This document shows positions 16,516-24,501 of a stretch of 64,000 nucleotides of DNA, in pieces. Position numbers and translations under genes: made by a program. A model generated the notes under the pieces. That model saw nothing but the letters and a program-made list of their open reading frames with translations. It ran no database searches and was not told where the DNA came from. The stretch's first letter is position 1; each line of letters opens with the position of its first letter. This stretch comes from Actinobacteria bacterium UBA2272 (GTDB lineage Bacteria; Actinomycetota; Coriobacteriia; Anaerosomatales; Anaerosomataceae), in NCBI GenBank assembly GCA_002347725.1, contig DDXA01000004.1:1083693-1147692 (forward strand). The letters run 5' to 3'.

Positions 16516-16965
16516 ATGGCGATCGTACGGTGGGACCCGTTCGGCGAGGCACTGCGTATGCAGCGCGACATGGATCGCATCTTCTCGCGGCTCGGCGCGG
16601 CCGAGGTCGGGCCGGAGGGTGCGGTCGCGTGGATGCCCAGGATCGATGTGAAGCGCAAGGGCGACGACATCATCGTGCGCGCCGAGCTGCCGGGCATCGA
16701 TCCGGAGCGAGTCGAGGTCGAGGTGACCGACGGGGTGCTCACGATCCGGGGTGAGCGTGTCCAGGAGGAGCGGCAGGAGGGCGAGGACTGGCTCGTGTGC
16801 GAGAGTTGCTACGGCAGCTTCGAGCGCTCGCTCACGATCCCCGAGAGCGTGGACGTCTCGGCGATCACAGCCGAGTACACCGACGGCATCCTCGAGGTGC
16901 AGGTGCCCAAGGCACTCGAGGCGGCACGTCCTCAGACGACCAAGATCGAGGTCGGGAAGAAGTAG
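16516..16965 (+). CDS. Small heat-shock protein (Hsp20/alpha-crystallin family)
   Basis: A 149-residue ATP-independent holdase. It starts with MAIVRWDPFGEALRMQRDMDR, a common Hsp20 N-terminus, followed by the alpha-crystallin domain with the family marks VRAELPGIDPERVEVEV and GVLTIRGER and a C-terminal I-x-V-type tail (TKIEVGKK). Of two in-frame ATGs, the second is chosen because GGAGGTG then lies 6 nt upstream. It follows clpB by 66 bp and completes the proteostasis block. Confidence 0.94.
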   Translation: MAIVRWDPFGEALRMQRDMDRIFSRLGAAEVGPEGAVAWMPRIDVKRKGDDIIVRAELPGIDPERVEVEVTDGVLTIRGERVQEERQEGEDWLVCESCYGSFERSLTIPESVDVSAITAEYTDGILEVQVPKALEAARPQTTKIEVGKK

Positions 16966-17007
16966 CGGTTCGCCCGTGCAGAGACTGTGCGCAGCGAGTG
17001 AGACGGT

Positions 17008-17036
17008 GGGGGCCTCGGCCAGGGCGCCAGGCCCCC
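17008..17036 (+). terminator. Terminator-like hairpin after hsp20
   Basis: GGGGGCCT (17008-17015) pairs with AGGCCCCC (17029-17036) 43 nt past the hsp20 stop. No T-run, as with most hairpins in this genome. Confidence 0.55.
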
Positions 17037-17137
17037 GGCGCCCCTTCCAGGCTTTTCTGTGAACGGTGTTACTGAACCCACACAAAGGCGATAAGGTTAC
17101 CGTGGGTGCACGTTACACGCGATGTGAGGGGGAGACC

Positions 17138-17557
17138 ATGGCAGACAAGGATTCAGTTCGCAGGCGCATCGGATCGGTGCTCGATGAGGCCGGGCTCAAG
17201 TATCAGCTCGACAACGATGGTGACTACTGGGTGCCCTTCGAGGATGCGATCGTCTTCGTCGGCCCCGCCGTCATGGGCGAGATCTCGGTCGCAAAGGTTT
17301 GGGCCTACGTCGCCGTCGATGTCACCGGTGACACGGGCTCGCTGCTCAGCTATCTGAACGAGCAGAACTGCAAGATGATCTTCGGCAAGCTGTGCTGGTA
17401 TCCGGAGACCAAGAAGGTCATCTTCGAGTCTCCCGTCGTGGCCGACGCGCTCGACAAGCCTGAGCTGCAGATCGCGGTGCTCATCGCCGCCAAGTCCACC
17501 GACGATTTCAACGACACCATCGTGGAGCGCTGGGGCGGCAAGAAGTTCACCGTCTAG
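17138..17557 (+). CDS. YbjN domain-containing protein
   Basis: A 139-residue soluble protein of the YbjN / type III secretion chaperone-like fold: helix (RRRIGSVLDEAGLKYQ), strand WVPFEDAIVFVGPAV, strand VWAYVAVDVTGD, helix LLSYLNEQN, strand KLCWYPETKKVIFES. Such proteins are thought to act as chaperones or regulators; no activity is known. The ATG is preceded by GAGGGGGAG. It stands alone, ended by a strong hairpin. Confidence 0.7.
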   Translation: MADKDSVRRRIGSVLDEAGLKYQLDNDGDYWVPFEDAIVFVGPAVMGEISVAKVWAYVAVDVTGDTGSLLSYLNEQNCKMIFGKLCWYPETKKVIFESPVVADALDKPELQIAVLIAAKSTDDFNDTIVERWGGKKFTV

Positions 17558-17611
17558 ATGCTCGCTGTCGGCGCACCGACTGCGTATGCCGACGTGTCGG
17601 GTATATGGTAC

Positions 17612-17637
17612 GAAGGCCCCGGGGTCCCGGGGCCTTC
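17612..17637 (+). terminator. Strong terminator hairpin
   Basis: An 11-bp stem (arms 17612-17622 and 17627-17637) with a GGTC tetraloop, 54 nt after the YbjN gene and only 21 nt before the CHAD start. Confidence 0.65.
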
Positions 17638-17658
17638 CGTCGTGCAGGGGGCGAGTAC

Positions 17659-18771
17659 GTGGACGTGGGAGTGAAGTTCGCGATACCCGGTGTGACGGCG
17701 CTCACCCCGCTTGCCGAGGCCGCGCCCGCGATGCTGCACGCCAAGGCCGGGCCGCTGTTCGAGCTCGAGGCGGCCGCGCGTGGCGGCGCTGACGCCGATG
17801 CGGTGCACGACATGCGCGTCGCATCCCGCAGGTTGCGCGAGGTCATGCGGCTGCTCGCGCCGCTCTACCCGGCCCGCGACTTCCGCCGCTGGTACCGCCG
17901 CGCCCGCAGCATCACCCGCGCCCTCGGTCCGGTGCGCGACTCCGACGTCTTCATCGAAGAGTTCGGTGCGCTCGGCCGGCGTCTCGGCGAGGGCGGTAGG
18001 GGCGCGGTCACCTTCATGCTCGGTTACCGGATGGGCCAGCGCGAGGCCGAGCTCGAGGCCCTGAATCACGCGCTCTCCCGGCTCGATCTGGCCGCAAGCC
18101 GGGCGTCATTCACGAGGATGGCGGGTTCGATCGCCGAGTCGCCCGATGCGGAGCGCTCGCTCGCGGAGTTCGCCCATGCGGCAGTGGCCGAGCGCGCGAC
18201 GGTCGTGTTCGGCGCGCAGCCGGGCGCGCTCGTGGAGGCCGACATCGAGGCGCAACACGCCTTGCGTATCGACTACAAGCGTCTGCGCTACGCGGTCGAA
18301 GCGTTCGCGCCTTGCTATGGGGATGAGTTCGGGCAGTTGCACGGCATGCTCACGGCGTTCCAGGACACGCTCGGAGAGCTTCATGACCTGCATGTGTTCG
18401 CCGACATGGTGCGCTCGCCCGAGCGCGTCGGCGCGGCTGTGCGGGCCGGCGTCAGCGAGAACGATCTGGCCGAGGTGGCCGCGCTGCTGGACGCACTCGC
18501 GCGCGAGCGGTTCGCTGCGTTCACCGCGCTGGCGTCTGAGCACCCGGCTGCGTCGCTGTTTCCGATGCTTCTGCGGCCGTTGGAGCTGCCGAGGAGCGCC
18601 GCGCCGGGTTTGCCGGATGACGTCGCCATGTACGAGGAGTTGCCGATCGCCTCGCCTGTGATCGTCGGCGATGAGCCGTGGGCGGTCAGTTGGGATGGCC
18701 CGGGCGAGATCTTCGGAAGTGAATCGGTGGCAGTATGGGAGCGTGAGCGTGCGTCCGATCCGGACCGGTGA
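17659..18771 (+). CDS. CHAD domain protein
   Basis: A 370-residue all-helical CHAD protein. The signature VHDMRVASRRLREVMRLL (about residues 52-69) and RIDYKRLRYAVEAF (about 205) are the two conserved helix sets that bind polyphosphate in characterised members. GTG start chosen for its AGGGGGCG site; the frame is open further upstream across the preceding terminator, which is not credible. A CYTH-domain gene lies 0.7 kb downstream, and CHAD and CYTH usually occur together, often fused, in polyphosphate biology; a ppx-type phosphatase is also in the window. Confidence 0.88.
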   Translation: MDVGVKFAIPGVTALTPLAEAAPAMLHAKAGPLFELEAAARGGADADAVHDMRVASRRLREVMRLLAPLYPARDFRRWYRRARSITRALGPVRDSDVFIEEFGALGRRLGEGGRGAVTFMLGYRMGQREAELEALNHALSRLDLAASRASFTRMAGSIAESPDAERSLAEFAHAAVAERATVVFGAQPGALVEADIEAQHALRIDYKRLRYAVEAFAPCYGDEFGQLHGMLTAFQDTLGELHDLHVFADMVRSPERVGAAVRAGVSENDLAEVAALLDALARERFAAFTALASEHPAASLFPMLLRPLELPRSAAPGLPDDVAMYEELPIASPVIVGDEPWAVSWDGPGEIFGSESVAVWERERASDPDR

Positions 18772-18816
18772 TCCGTTCACGTCCGCATAGGTGCAGCGGC
18801 TCCGGCATGGTGCGTA

Positions 18817-19245
18817 TCAGATGCTCTTGTGCCGCCCGAGCAGCCGATCGATCGCGCCCAGCGCCTTGAGCTGTTCGACCCGCGAACGCTGGACTTCGAG
18901 CTCAGCGGCCATGGCCCCGGTCCGCTCACGTTCGAACTGGAGTGCCTTCTGCTGTTCCTGGGCCACGGCGCGCGCCCATGCGACCTGCGCAAGCAGGTTG
19001 GCCCGGTCGGCCTCGAGGCGCTCGATGCGCGCGAGGGCGGTCGTGTCATCGCTGCCGCCGGAGGCACTGTCCTTGAGCGCGCGCAGCGTCTCGACCTCCT
19101 CGTCGGCGAGCAGGAATCGACCGTTGCGCTTGCTGCCCGTGCGAGCGGGTGTGATGACCGATGCGGCGATCTGCCGGCGCACCCACTTGGGCGTGGCTCC
19201 CAGCGCCTCGGCGGCCTGTTTCACGCTCATGCCCTGCTTGGCCAT
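18817..19245 (-). CDS. Helix-turn-helix coiled-coil DNA-binding protein
   Basis: A 142-residue protein: N-terminal MerR/excisionase-like helix-turn-helix (MSVKQAAEALGATPKWVRRQI, residues 6-26; then FLLADEEVETLRAL), then a long heptad-rich coiled coil from about residue 65 to 130. Likely a dimeric DNA-binding or nucleoid-associated regulator; target unknown. ATG has GAGGGGGC upstream. The frame stays open well beyond this start on the same strand but loses any protein-like character. It is convergent to the CHAD gene and divergent from the CYTH gene. Confidence 0.75.
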   Translation of the reverse strand: MAKQGMSVKQAAEALGATPKWVRRQIAASVITPARTGSKRNGRFLLADEEVETLRALKDSASGGSDDTTALARIERLEADRANLLAQVAWARAVAQEQQKALQFERERTGAMAAELEVQRSRVEQLKALGAIDRLLGRHKSI

Positions 19246-19488
19246 ATGGCCTGCCCCCTCTGGTCGTAGCGCATCGCCTGGTCCGATTGTAGCGGAGCCG
19301 GACGTGACGCCGGGATACGTGTGGCCTCGGGAGGTGGCGGGTTCGTATAGCACACGGGGTCGAGGCATGCGCGGCACGAATGTGTGAGACTCGAGGTGCG
19401 TGAAGGTCTCCCGAGTGTGGAACATACCCGACATATTGGCCGGAGGCCGCACCGGTCCCGAGCACCCGCATCTCGATGGAGGACCACC

Positions 19489-19965
19489 ATGGAGATCGAG
19501 CGCAAGTTCCTGGTCGGATCCGCGGCGCCGGACCTGTCGCGGTACCCCTCGGCGTTCCTGCGCCAGGGGTATCTTGCTGTCGGGCCGAGTGGCGAGGTGC
19601 GCATCCGCGACTCGGACGGCCACTGCATGATCGCCGTGAAGTCTTACGGAGGCATCGCGCGCGAAGAGCATGAGGTCGCCATCACGCGAGAGCAGTTCGA
19701 CGTACTGTGGCCCGCGACCCACGGCCGCCGTGTCGAGAAGCGCCGTTTCATGATCAAGGACAGGAAGCACGCGTTCCATATCGACCTTTACGCGGGGAAG
19801 CTCGCCGGGCTCGCGGTCGTCGAGGTCGAGTTCGAGACCATCGACGAGGCGCTCGCGTTCGATCGACCCGCGTGGTTCGGGCGTGAGATCACCAAGGACG
19901 CGTGCTACCGCAACTCGGCGCTTGCTCTTCAAGGGTTGCCGGAGGACGCAGACGTCGCGAGCTAG
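19489..19965 (+). CDS. CYTH domain protein (triphosphate tunnel family)
   Basis: A 158-residue protein opening MEIERKFLV, where E2, E4 and K6 form the ExExK catalytic signature of triphosphate tunnel metalloenzymes. Further tunnel residues are visible: VRIRDSDG, AVKSYGG, VEKRRFMI, HIDLYAG, VVEVEFE. Relatives hydrolyse inorganic tripolyphosphate or organic triphosphates, or act as adenylate/thiamine-triphosphate enzymes. With the CHAD gene just upstream, a tripolyphosphatase or polyphosphate-linked role is most likely. RBS TGGAGGACC. Confidence 0.88.
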   Translation: MEIERKFLVGSAAPDLSRYPSAFLRQGYLAVGPSGEVRIRDSDGHCMIAVKSYGGIAREEHEVAITREQFDVLWPATHGRRVEKRRFMIKDRKHAFHIDLYAGKLAGLAVVEVEFETIDEALAFDRPAWFGREITKDACYRNSALALQGLPEDADVAS

Positions 19966-20084
19966 ACGGCTCGCTGCCCGCGTCGTCATGGGCGATGTCA
20001 CGATCTCGTGCGAGACACATCGTCCGGCTTCAGGCATACTGGCCTGCGACCGTCTCGTACTCGTGCTGTCTGGGGGCACTGGGC

Positions 20085-21362
20085 ATGAAGGCTACTTCCG
20101 CCACGCGCGGCTGGATCGTCACGCTCGCAGGTCTGGGTATCAACCTCGCACTCGGTGTCCTGTACGCCTGGAGTGTCGTGGCCAAGGTCCTCAAGACCTC
20201 TGTGCTCGATGGAGGATGGGGCTGGAGCGCCGGTGAGGCGAACATGCCTTACGCCGTCGCCGTCGGCGTGTTCGCGTTCTCGATGGTCTTTGCCGGTCGC
20301 GCGCAGGACCGTCTCGGGCCGCGACTCGTGGCCACCTTCGGTGGTGCGCTCACCGGTCTCGGGATGATCGTGGCGAGTCTCGCAACGGCCGAGCGCGCGT
20401 GGCCGGTGCTCGTGGGCTTCGGGGTGATGGCGGGCGCCGGCATCGGACTCGGCTACGCCGCGGCCACGCCCGCAGCGGTCAAGTGGTTCCCGCCCGAGCG
20501 CAAGGGGCTCATCACAGGCCTCGTCGTCTCCGGCTTCGGGCTCGCGAGCGTGTACATCGCGCCGCTGACACAGTGGCTGCTCGGCGGCTACGGCATCGCC
20601 GCGACATTCCGTATCCTGGGAGTGGCGTTCTTCGCCGGTACGGTGGGCCTCGCGCAGCTGCTCGTTAATCCTCCCGAGGGATACGTCGCGGCTGGCGCCA
20701 CGTCGGGCGCAGCCGACTCGGCCCGTCCCGCGGTCGAGTACGACTGGCGGGACATGGTGCGCACGAAGCAGTTCGCGCTGCTGTGGCTCATGTATGCGTT
20801 CTCGGCGTTCGCCGGGCTGATGATCATCGGGCACATGGCGACGATCGCGGCGCTCCAGATGCCGGAGCTCACGCTCGGCTTCCTGCTCGTGGCGGTGCTC
20901 GCGGTGGGCAATGCCGCCGGCCGAGTGGTGGCCGGTATCGCGTCTGATCGCATCGGTGAGGTGAAGACGATGTTCGCCGTGTTCGTGCTGCAGGCGTCGA
21001 TGATGGGTCTGCTCTTCGTGGCGGGCACCCCCACGCTGCTCGTGCCCGTGGCCGCTCTCGTCGGGTTTGGCTACGGGGCCAACCTCTCCCTGTTCCCGTC
21101 GACGACCGCCGGCTACTTCGGCACCCGACACCTCGGGGTGAACTACGGGCTCGTGTTCACCGCCTGGGGGGTCGGTGGCGTCTTCGGCTCGATGACGGCG
21201 GGCTCGATCCTCGACTCGACCGGGAGCTATGCGCTCGCCTACGGCGTTGCTGCCACGCTGTGCCTGGCCGCTGCGGGCCTGACGTTCGTGACGAAGCCGC
21301 CGACGCCCGGTGAGGTCATAGGCTCCGGAGCGCAGCGGGCCGAGCGGCGCCGCGCCGCCTGA
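20085..21362 (+). CDS. MFS transporter, oxalate/formate antiporter (OFA)-like
   Basis: A 425-residue integral membrane protein with about 12 transmembrane helices. The N-terminus GWIVTLAGLGINLALGVLYAWSV matches the OFA subfamily start in outline (landmark residues 9-31; the key part is NLALGVLYAWSV), and the loop AGRAQDRLGPR is the MFS motif A. OFA members exchange small carboxylates such as oxalate, formate or lactate; the substrate here is not visible. The C-terminus is basic (RRRAA). Downstream of CYTH by 120 bp, no clear partner enzyme nearby. Confidence 0.85.
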   Translation: MKATSATRGWIVTLAGLGINLALGVLYAWSVVAKVLKTSVLDGGWGWSAGEANMPYAVAVGVFAFSMVFAGRAQDRLGPRLVATFGGALTGLGMIVASLATAERAWPVLVGFGVMAGAGIGLGYAAATPAAVKWFPPERKGLITGLVVSGFGLASVYIAPLTQWLLGGYGIAATFRILGVAFFAGTVGLAQLLVNPPEGYVAAGATSGAADSARPAVEYDWRDMVRTKQFALLWLMYAFSAFAGLMIIGHMATIAALQMPELTLGFLLVAVLAVGNAAGRVVAGIASDRIGEVKTMFAVFVLQASMMGLLFVAGTPTLLVPVAALVGFGYGANLSLFPSTTAGYFGTRHLGVNYGLVFTAWGVGGVFGSMTAGSILDSTGSYALAYGVAATLCLAAAGLTFVTKPPTPGEVIGSGAQRAERRRAA

Positions 21363-21494
21363 CCGCTCGTCGCCGTTCGTCTGTCGACGCGTGGTTGTCG
21401 TCACGCTGATGCCGTCCGTCACGCGGTGCCTGTAGCCTGCGGGTACGTATGCCGATAGCGTCAACAGTGGCGAACGACCACAGGTGAGCCGGGG

Positions 21495-23195
21495 GTGAGG
21501 GCGTCGGAAGCATCACGCGGTGACATCGCAGGCACGGTTGCGCGCGCGCTGAACGACCCGGCGCGTGTCTCGACGCTGCTCGAGGGCGCGTCGTTCCCTG
21601 CGGCGCTGTGGTCCGGTTCCGAGTTGCGTTTCATCTGGACCAACAACGTCTTCCGGGATCTGCTCGAGGACGTTCGCCCGCAGTGGGACCTCCTCGGCAT
21701 GCCGGTCCGCGGGTTCCTATCCGACTCGAACTCGGCATCCCGCTTCATCGACGTCGCCTACACCGGGCACCCGGTCACCGAGCGGGCCTACGAGTTCCGC
21801 GCGTCATGGGGCGAAGTGTCGTACTGGCAGCTCTCCTACCTGCCGGTTCCCGGCCGGATCGGCGACCCGTACGACGTGCTCCTGCTCGCGGTGGACGTGA
21901 GTTCAGCGGTCGCCGAACTGCGGGAGCGCGCCGAGCAGGCGGCGGACCTGCGGCGGGCACTCGACCTCATCGACGTGACTGTGCTCTCCTCCCTCGATGC
22001 CGAGGACATCCTTCAGCGGGTGCTCATCGAGGCCACCGAGGCGCTCGGCGCCGATTGGGGCTGGATCGCAGAGCGCGAGGGCCGCGGTTGGACCTTCCGC
22101 AACGTGCATGGCTGGCCGGCGGAGATGACCGGCTTGCGATTCGCCGAAGACGACCTGTCACTGCCCGGTCTCGTGGCCAAGAGCGGGCGGGCGCTCGCGG
22201 TGTCGCAGTCCGACGCGACGCGGCGTGAGCACTTCGAGCTGATGCTGAAGCACGACATCGGGGCATTCGCCCTGGTGCCGATCAAGCACCGCGGCGAGGT
22301 CGCCGATGTCATGGGCTTCTGCTGGGACGCAGACCTCACGTTTGGCGATGCCCACCGGGAGTTGCTCGGGAAGCTGGAACTCTCGCTATCGCTCGCGCTC
22401 GAGAACGCCCGGCAGTACGCGGACCAGCGGCAGCTGAACCGCACGCTGAGAGGTGCCTTCTTCAGCGCCCCGGCGGCCGTTCCCGGCTTCGAGATGGGTC
22501 ATCTCTATCATGCGGCGTCCGGGACCGGTTCTATCGGCGGCGACTTCTACGACGTGATGTCCCTCCCCGGCGGTCATGTGGGCGTGCTCATCGGCGATGT
22601 CGCGGGTCACAACGCGGAGTCCGCTGGGCTGACGGCGCTCGTGAAGAGCGCCATGCGCGCCGAGGCGCTGCGGCTGCCGTCACCCGAAGCGATCATGGGC
22701 CGGGCCAACGAACTCGTTCTCCATGGTGCGGCCTCACACGAGTTCGTGTCGGCGTTCTTCGGCCTGGTAGACGGCGTATCGGGCCACATGGCCTATAGCA
22801 TGGCGGGGCACCCGCCGCCCGTGCTCCTGCGCGCCGGTGCCGAGCCGGTTCTCCTGCAGGCCGATGGCTGCGTCCTTGGAGCCGACAAGGCGGTGCGGTA
22901 CGAGAACCATGCCGCCACCCTCGACGTCGGCGACCTGCTCGTGCTGTACACGGACGGCCTCACGGAGGCGCGCTCGGCATCCGGGGAGGAGTTCGGCGTC
23001 GGGCGGTTGCTGGAGGCTGTGGTCGCGGCCGCAGAAGAGTCCGCCGAGCGGATGCCCGAGTCACTGTTCCTCTCGGCGTTCGGCCATGCACAGGGCCACC
23101 TGACCGATGACGTCGCGATCGTGGCGCTGCGCCGCTGCGGGAATCCGGGAGACCCGGAGCAGGGCCGGCTCGAACTCGAGGCCTCGGTCGCCTGA
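21495..23195 (+). CDS. PAS-GAF-SpoIIE-type PP2C serine phosphatase
   Basis: A 566-residue cytoplasmic signalling phosphatase. Residues about 20-135 resemble a PAS domain, 150-310 a GAF sensor (DAEDILQRVLIEATEALG; RGEVADVMGFCWD), and 330-555 a SpoIIE/PP2C domain with the metal-binding Asp residues in IGGDFYDV, IGDVAGHN, YTDGLTEAR and DDVAIVALR. Such enzymes dephosphorylate anti-anti-sigma factors to control partner-switching stress or sigma pathways; no anti-sigma or anti-anti-sigma gene lies in the window. GTG start inferred from position and the purine-rich leader. Confidence 0.9.
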   Translation: MRASEASRGDIAGTVARALNDPARVSTLLEGASFPAALWSGSELRFIWTNNVFRDLLEDVRPQWDLLGMPVRGFLSDSNSASRFIDVAYTGHPVTERAYEFRASWGEVSYWQLSYLPVPGRIGDPYDVLLLAVDVSSAVAELRERAEQAADLRRALDLIDVTVLSSLDAEDILQRVLIEATEALGADWGWIAEREGRGWTFRNVHGWPAEMTGLRFAEDDLSLPGLVAKSGRALAVSQSDATRREHFELMLKHDIGAFALVPIKHRGEVADVMGFCWDADLTFGDAHRELLGKLELSLSLALENARQYADQRQLNRTLRGAFFSAPAAVPGFEMGHLYHAASGTGSIGGDFYDVMSLPGGHVGVLIGDVAGHNAESAGLTALVKSAMRAEALRLPSPEAIMGRANELVLHGAASHEFVSAFFGLVDGVSGHMAYSMAGHPPPVLLRAGAEPVLLQADGCVLGADKAVRYENHAATLDVGDLLVLYTDGLTEARSASGEEFGVGRLLEAVVAAAEESAERMPESLFLSAFGHAQGHLTDDVAIVALRRCGNPGDPEQGRLELEASVA

Positions 23196-23300
23196 GCGCC
23201 GTCTTCGTCGCGTCGACGCTTCGGCCGAAGCGACTCCCTTTACACGTCCGTGGCCGACCCATACAGTCAGGGTGCCGGTGACGAGTGAAGGAGGACTCCC

Positions 23301-24284
23301 ATGCTGTGCCCGAACTGCCAGGCCGAGTTACGTGACGGGTCGGCGTTCTGTGGCATCTGCGGTGCCGCGCTGAGTCAGCCATCGGACGTGACGGCCGAAC
23401 TCTCCGCGCCCGACGCTGACCCCCCGGCATCTCCGGCACCGCCCGTGGCGCCGACTGCCCCGCTGCCTCCGTCCGCTGTGTCGCCGCCCGCGTACGCAGC
23501 TCCGGCGGCCGTTCAACCAGGTGCGCCGGCGGCGTACGATCCGGCGGCGGCATACGCGCAGGCGCCCCAGCCGCCTGCCAAGCGCAAGACGGGACTCATC
23601 ATCGCGATCGTCGCCGTCATCCTGCTCGTGCTGTGCGGCTGCACGATCGGCGGGCTGTTCGCGTTCACCCCGCTGTTCCGCAGCGAGGTTTCGACGCCCG
23701 AGCCGGACATCGGCGTGATCGAGCCCGAGCCAGGAGCCGAGCCTGGCACGGCCGAGCCGATCGGGTACGCGAGCGCGGATGAAGCTGTGTATGCCGCACT
23801 CGATGGCGAGGGGCTGAGCGACTGGGTCTATCAGGTCTATGACGACACGGGCGACACCGTCGTGTTCTGGGCGGGCCCGCCCGCGAGCGAATGGGCGCTC
23901 GAGATCACCGTCTCCAGAGCGTCAGACGGGACGTGGGAGGTCGTTGAACTGTTGGGCCTCGACTTCGGCAGCGATGTGGGGGGCGACCTGAGCCCGACAG
24001 ACCAGGCGATCGATGTGGTCGGCCAGCATCTGTACGCGGTGAAAGAGGATCGCGGGCTCGACGCTCAGTCGTTCACCGTCGATCCGTTCCGCTCCGATCC
24101 CGCCTCGGCGCAGGAGGCTGCGGGCGCGCTCTCATCCTTCGAGGTGAGCGAAGCGCGGGAGCAGTCGGACGGGAGCTTCTGGGTGCGCACGGTCCAGAAC
24201 TGGGCCGGGGGCCAGGAGCAGTGGGAGTACTGGGTCGTTCCGACCGAGATGGGTTATGCCATCGCCGACATGAGACCCTGGTGA
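23301..24284 (+). CDS. Zinc-ribbon, single-pass membrane protein
   Basis: A 327-residue protein opening with a zinc ribbon CPNCQAEL...CGICGAAL (two CxxC pairs, residues 3-24), a Pro/Ala-rich linker (about 35-95), one transmembrane helix (LIIAIVAVILLVLCGCTIGGLFAF, about 100-123; key core VAVILLVL), and a soluble domain of about 200 residues with EYWVVPTEMGYAIADM near the end. Such proteins place a zinc sensor inside and a domain outside; no function is known. AAGGAGG before ATG. Confidence 0.75.
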   Translation: MLCPNCQAELRDGSAFCGICGAALSQPSDVTAELSAPDADPPASPAPPVAPTAPLPPSAVSPPAYAAPAAVQPGAPAAYDPAAAYAQAPQPPAKRKTGLIIAIVAVILLVLCGCTIGGLFAFTPLFRSEVSTPEPDIGVIEPEPGAEPGTAEPIGYASADEAVYAALDGEGLSDWVYQVYDDTGDTVVFWAGPPASEWALEITVSRASDGTWEVVELLGLDFGSDVGGDLSPTDQAIDVVGQHLYAVKEDRGLDAQSFTVDPFRSDPASAQEAAGALSSFEVSEAREQSDGSFWVRTVQNWAGGQEQWEYWVVPTEMGYAIADMRPW

Positions 24285-24365
24285 TCCACCGCGCGCGAGG
24301 TGTATGTGGCACAATGGCGCGGGCCGCAGTTGACGGCCGGTACCGGGGGTCGGGAGGGTGGACCA

Positions 24366-24491
24366 GTGGAGTTGCGTTTCCATAGTCCGTACCGTGGCTG
24401 GCTTGCGGGCCTGCTGACCGAGATCGCGGTCTTCGCCGTGGTCATCATCGTCGCTGTGGCGCTCGCTCTCGCGGCCGCCCGGATATTCTGA
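24366..24491 (+). CDS. 41-residue single-helix membrane protein before trkH
   Basis: A short protein, MELRFHSPYRGWLAGLLTEI... with one long hydrophobic helix (about residues 18-38). GTG start with GGGAGGG about 7 nt upstream; it ends 10 nt before the TrkH start. Length, RBS and position suggest a real small membrane protein, perhaps an accessory of the K+ transporter. Unrecognised. Confidence 0.6.
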   Translation: MELRFHSPYRGWLAGLLTEIAVFAVVIIVAVALALAAARIF

Positions 24492-24501
24492 GGCCGACGC
24501 G

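Noticed and set aside
18817..20079. Longer start for the HTH coiled-coil protein
   Set aside because: The extension crosses the CYTH gene antisense and lacks a protein-like pattern; a good RBS precedes the 19245 start.
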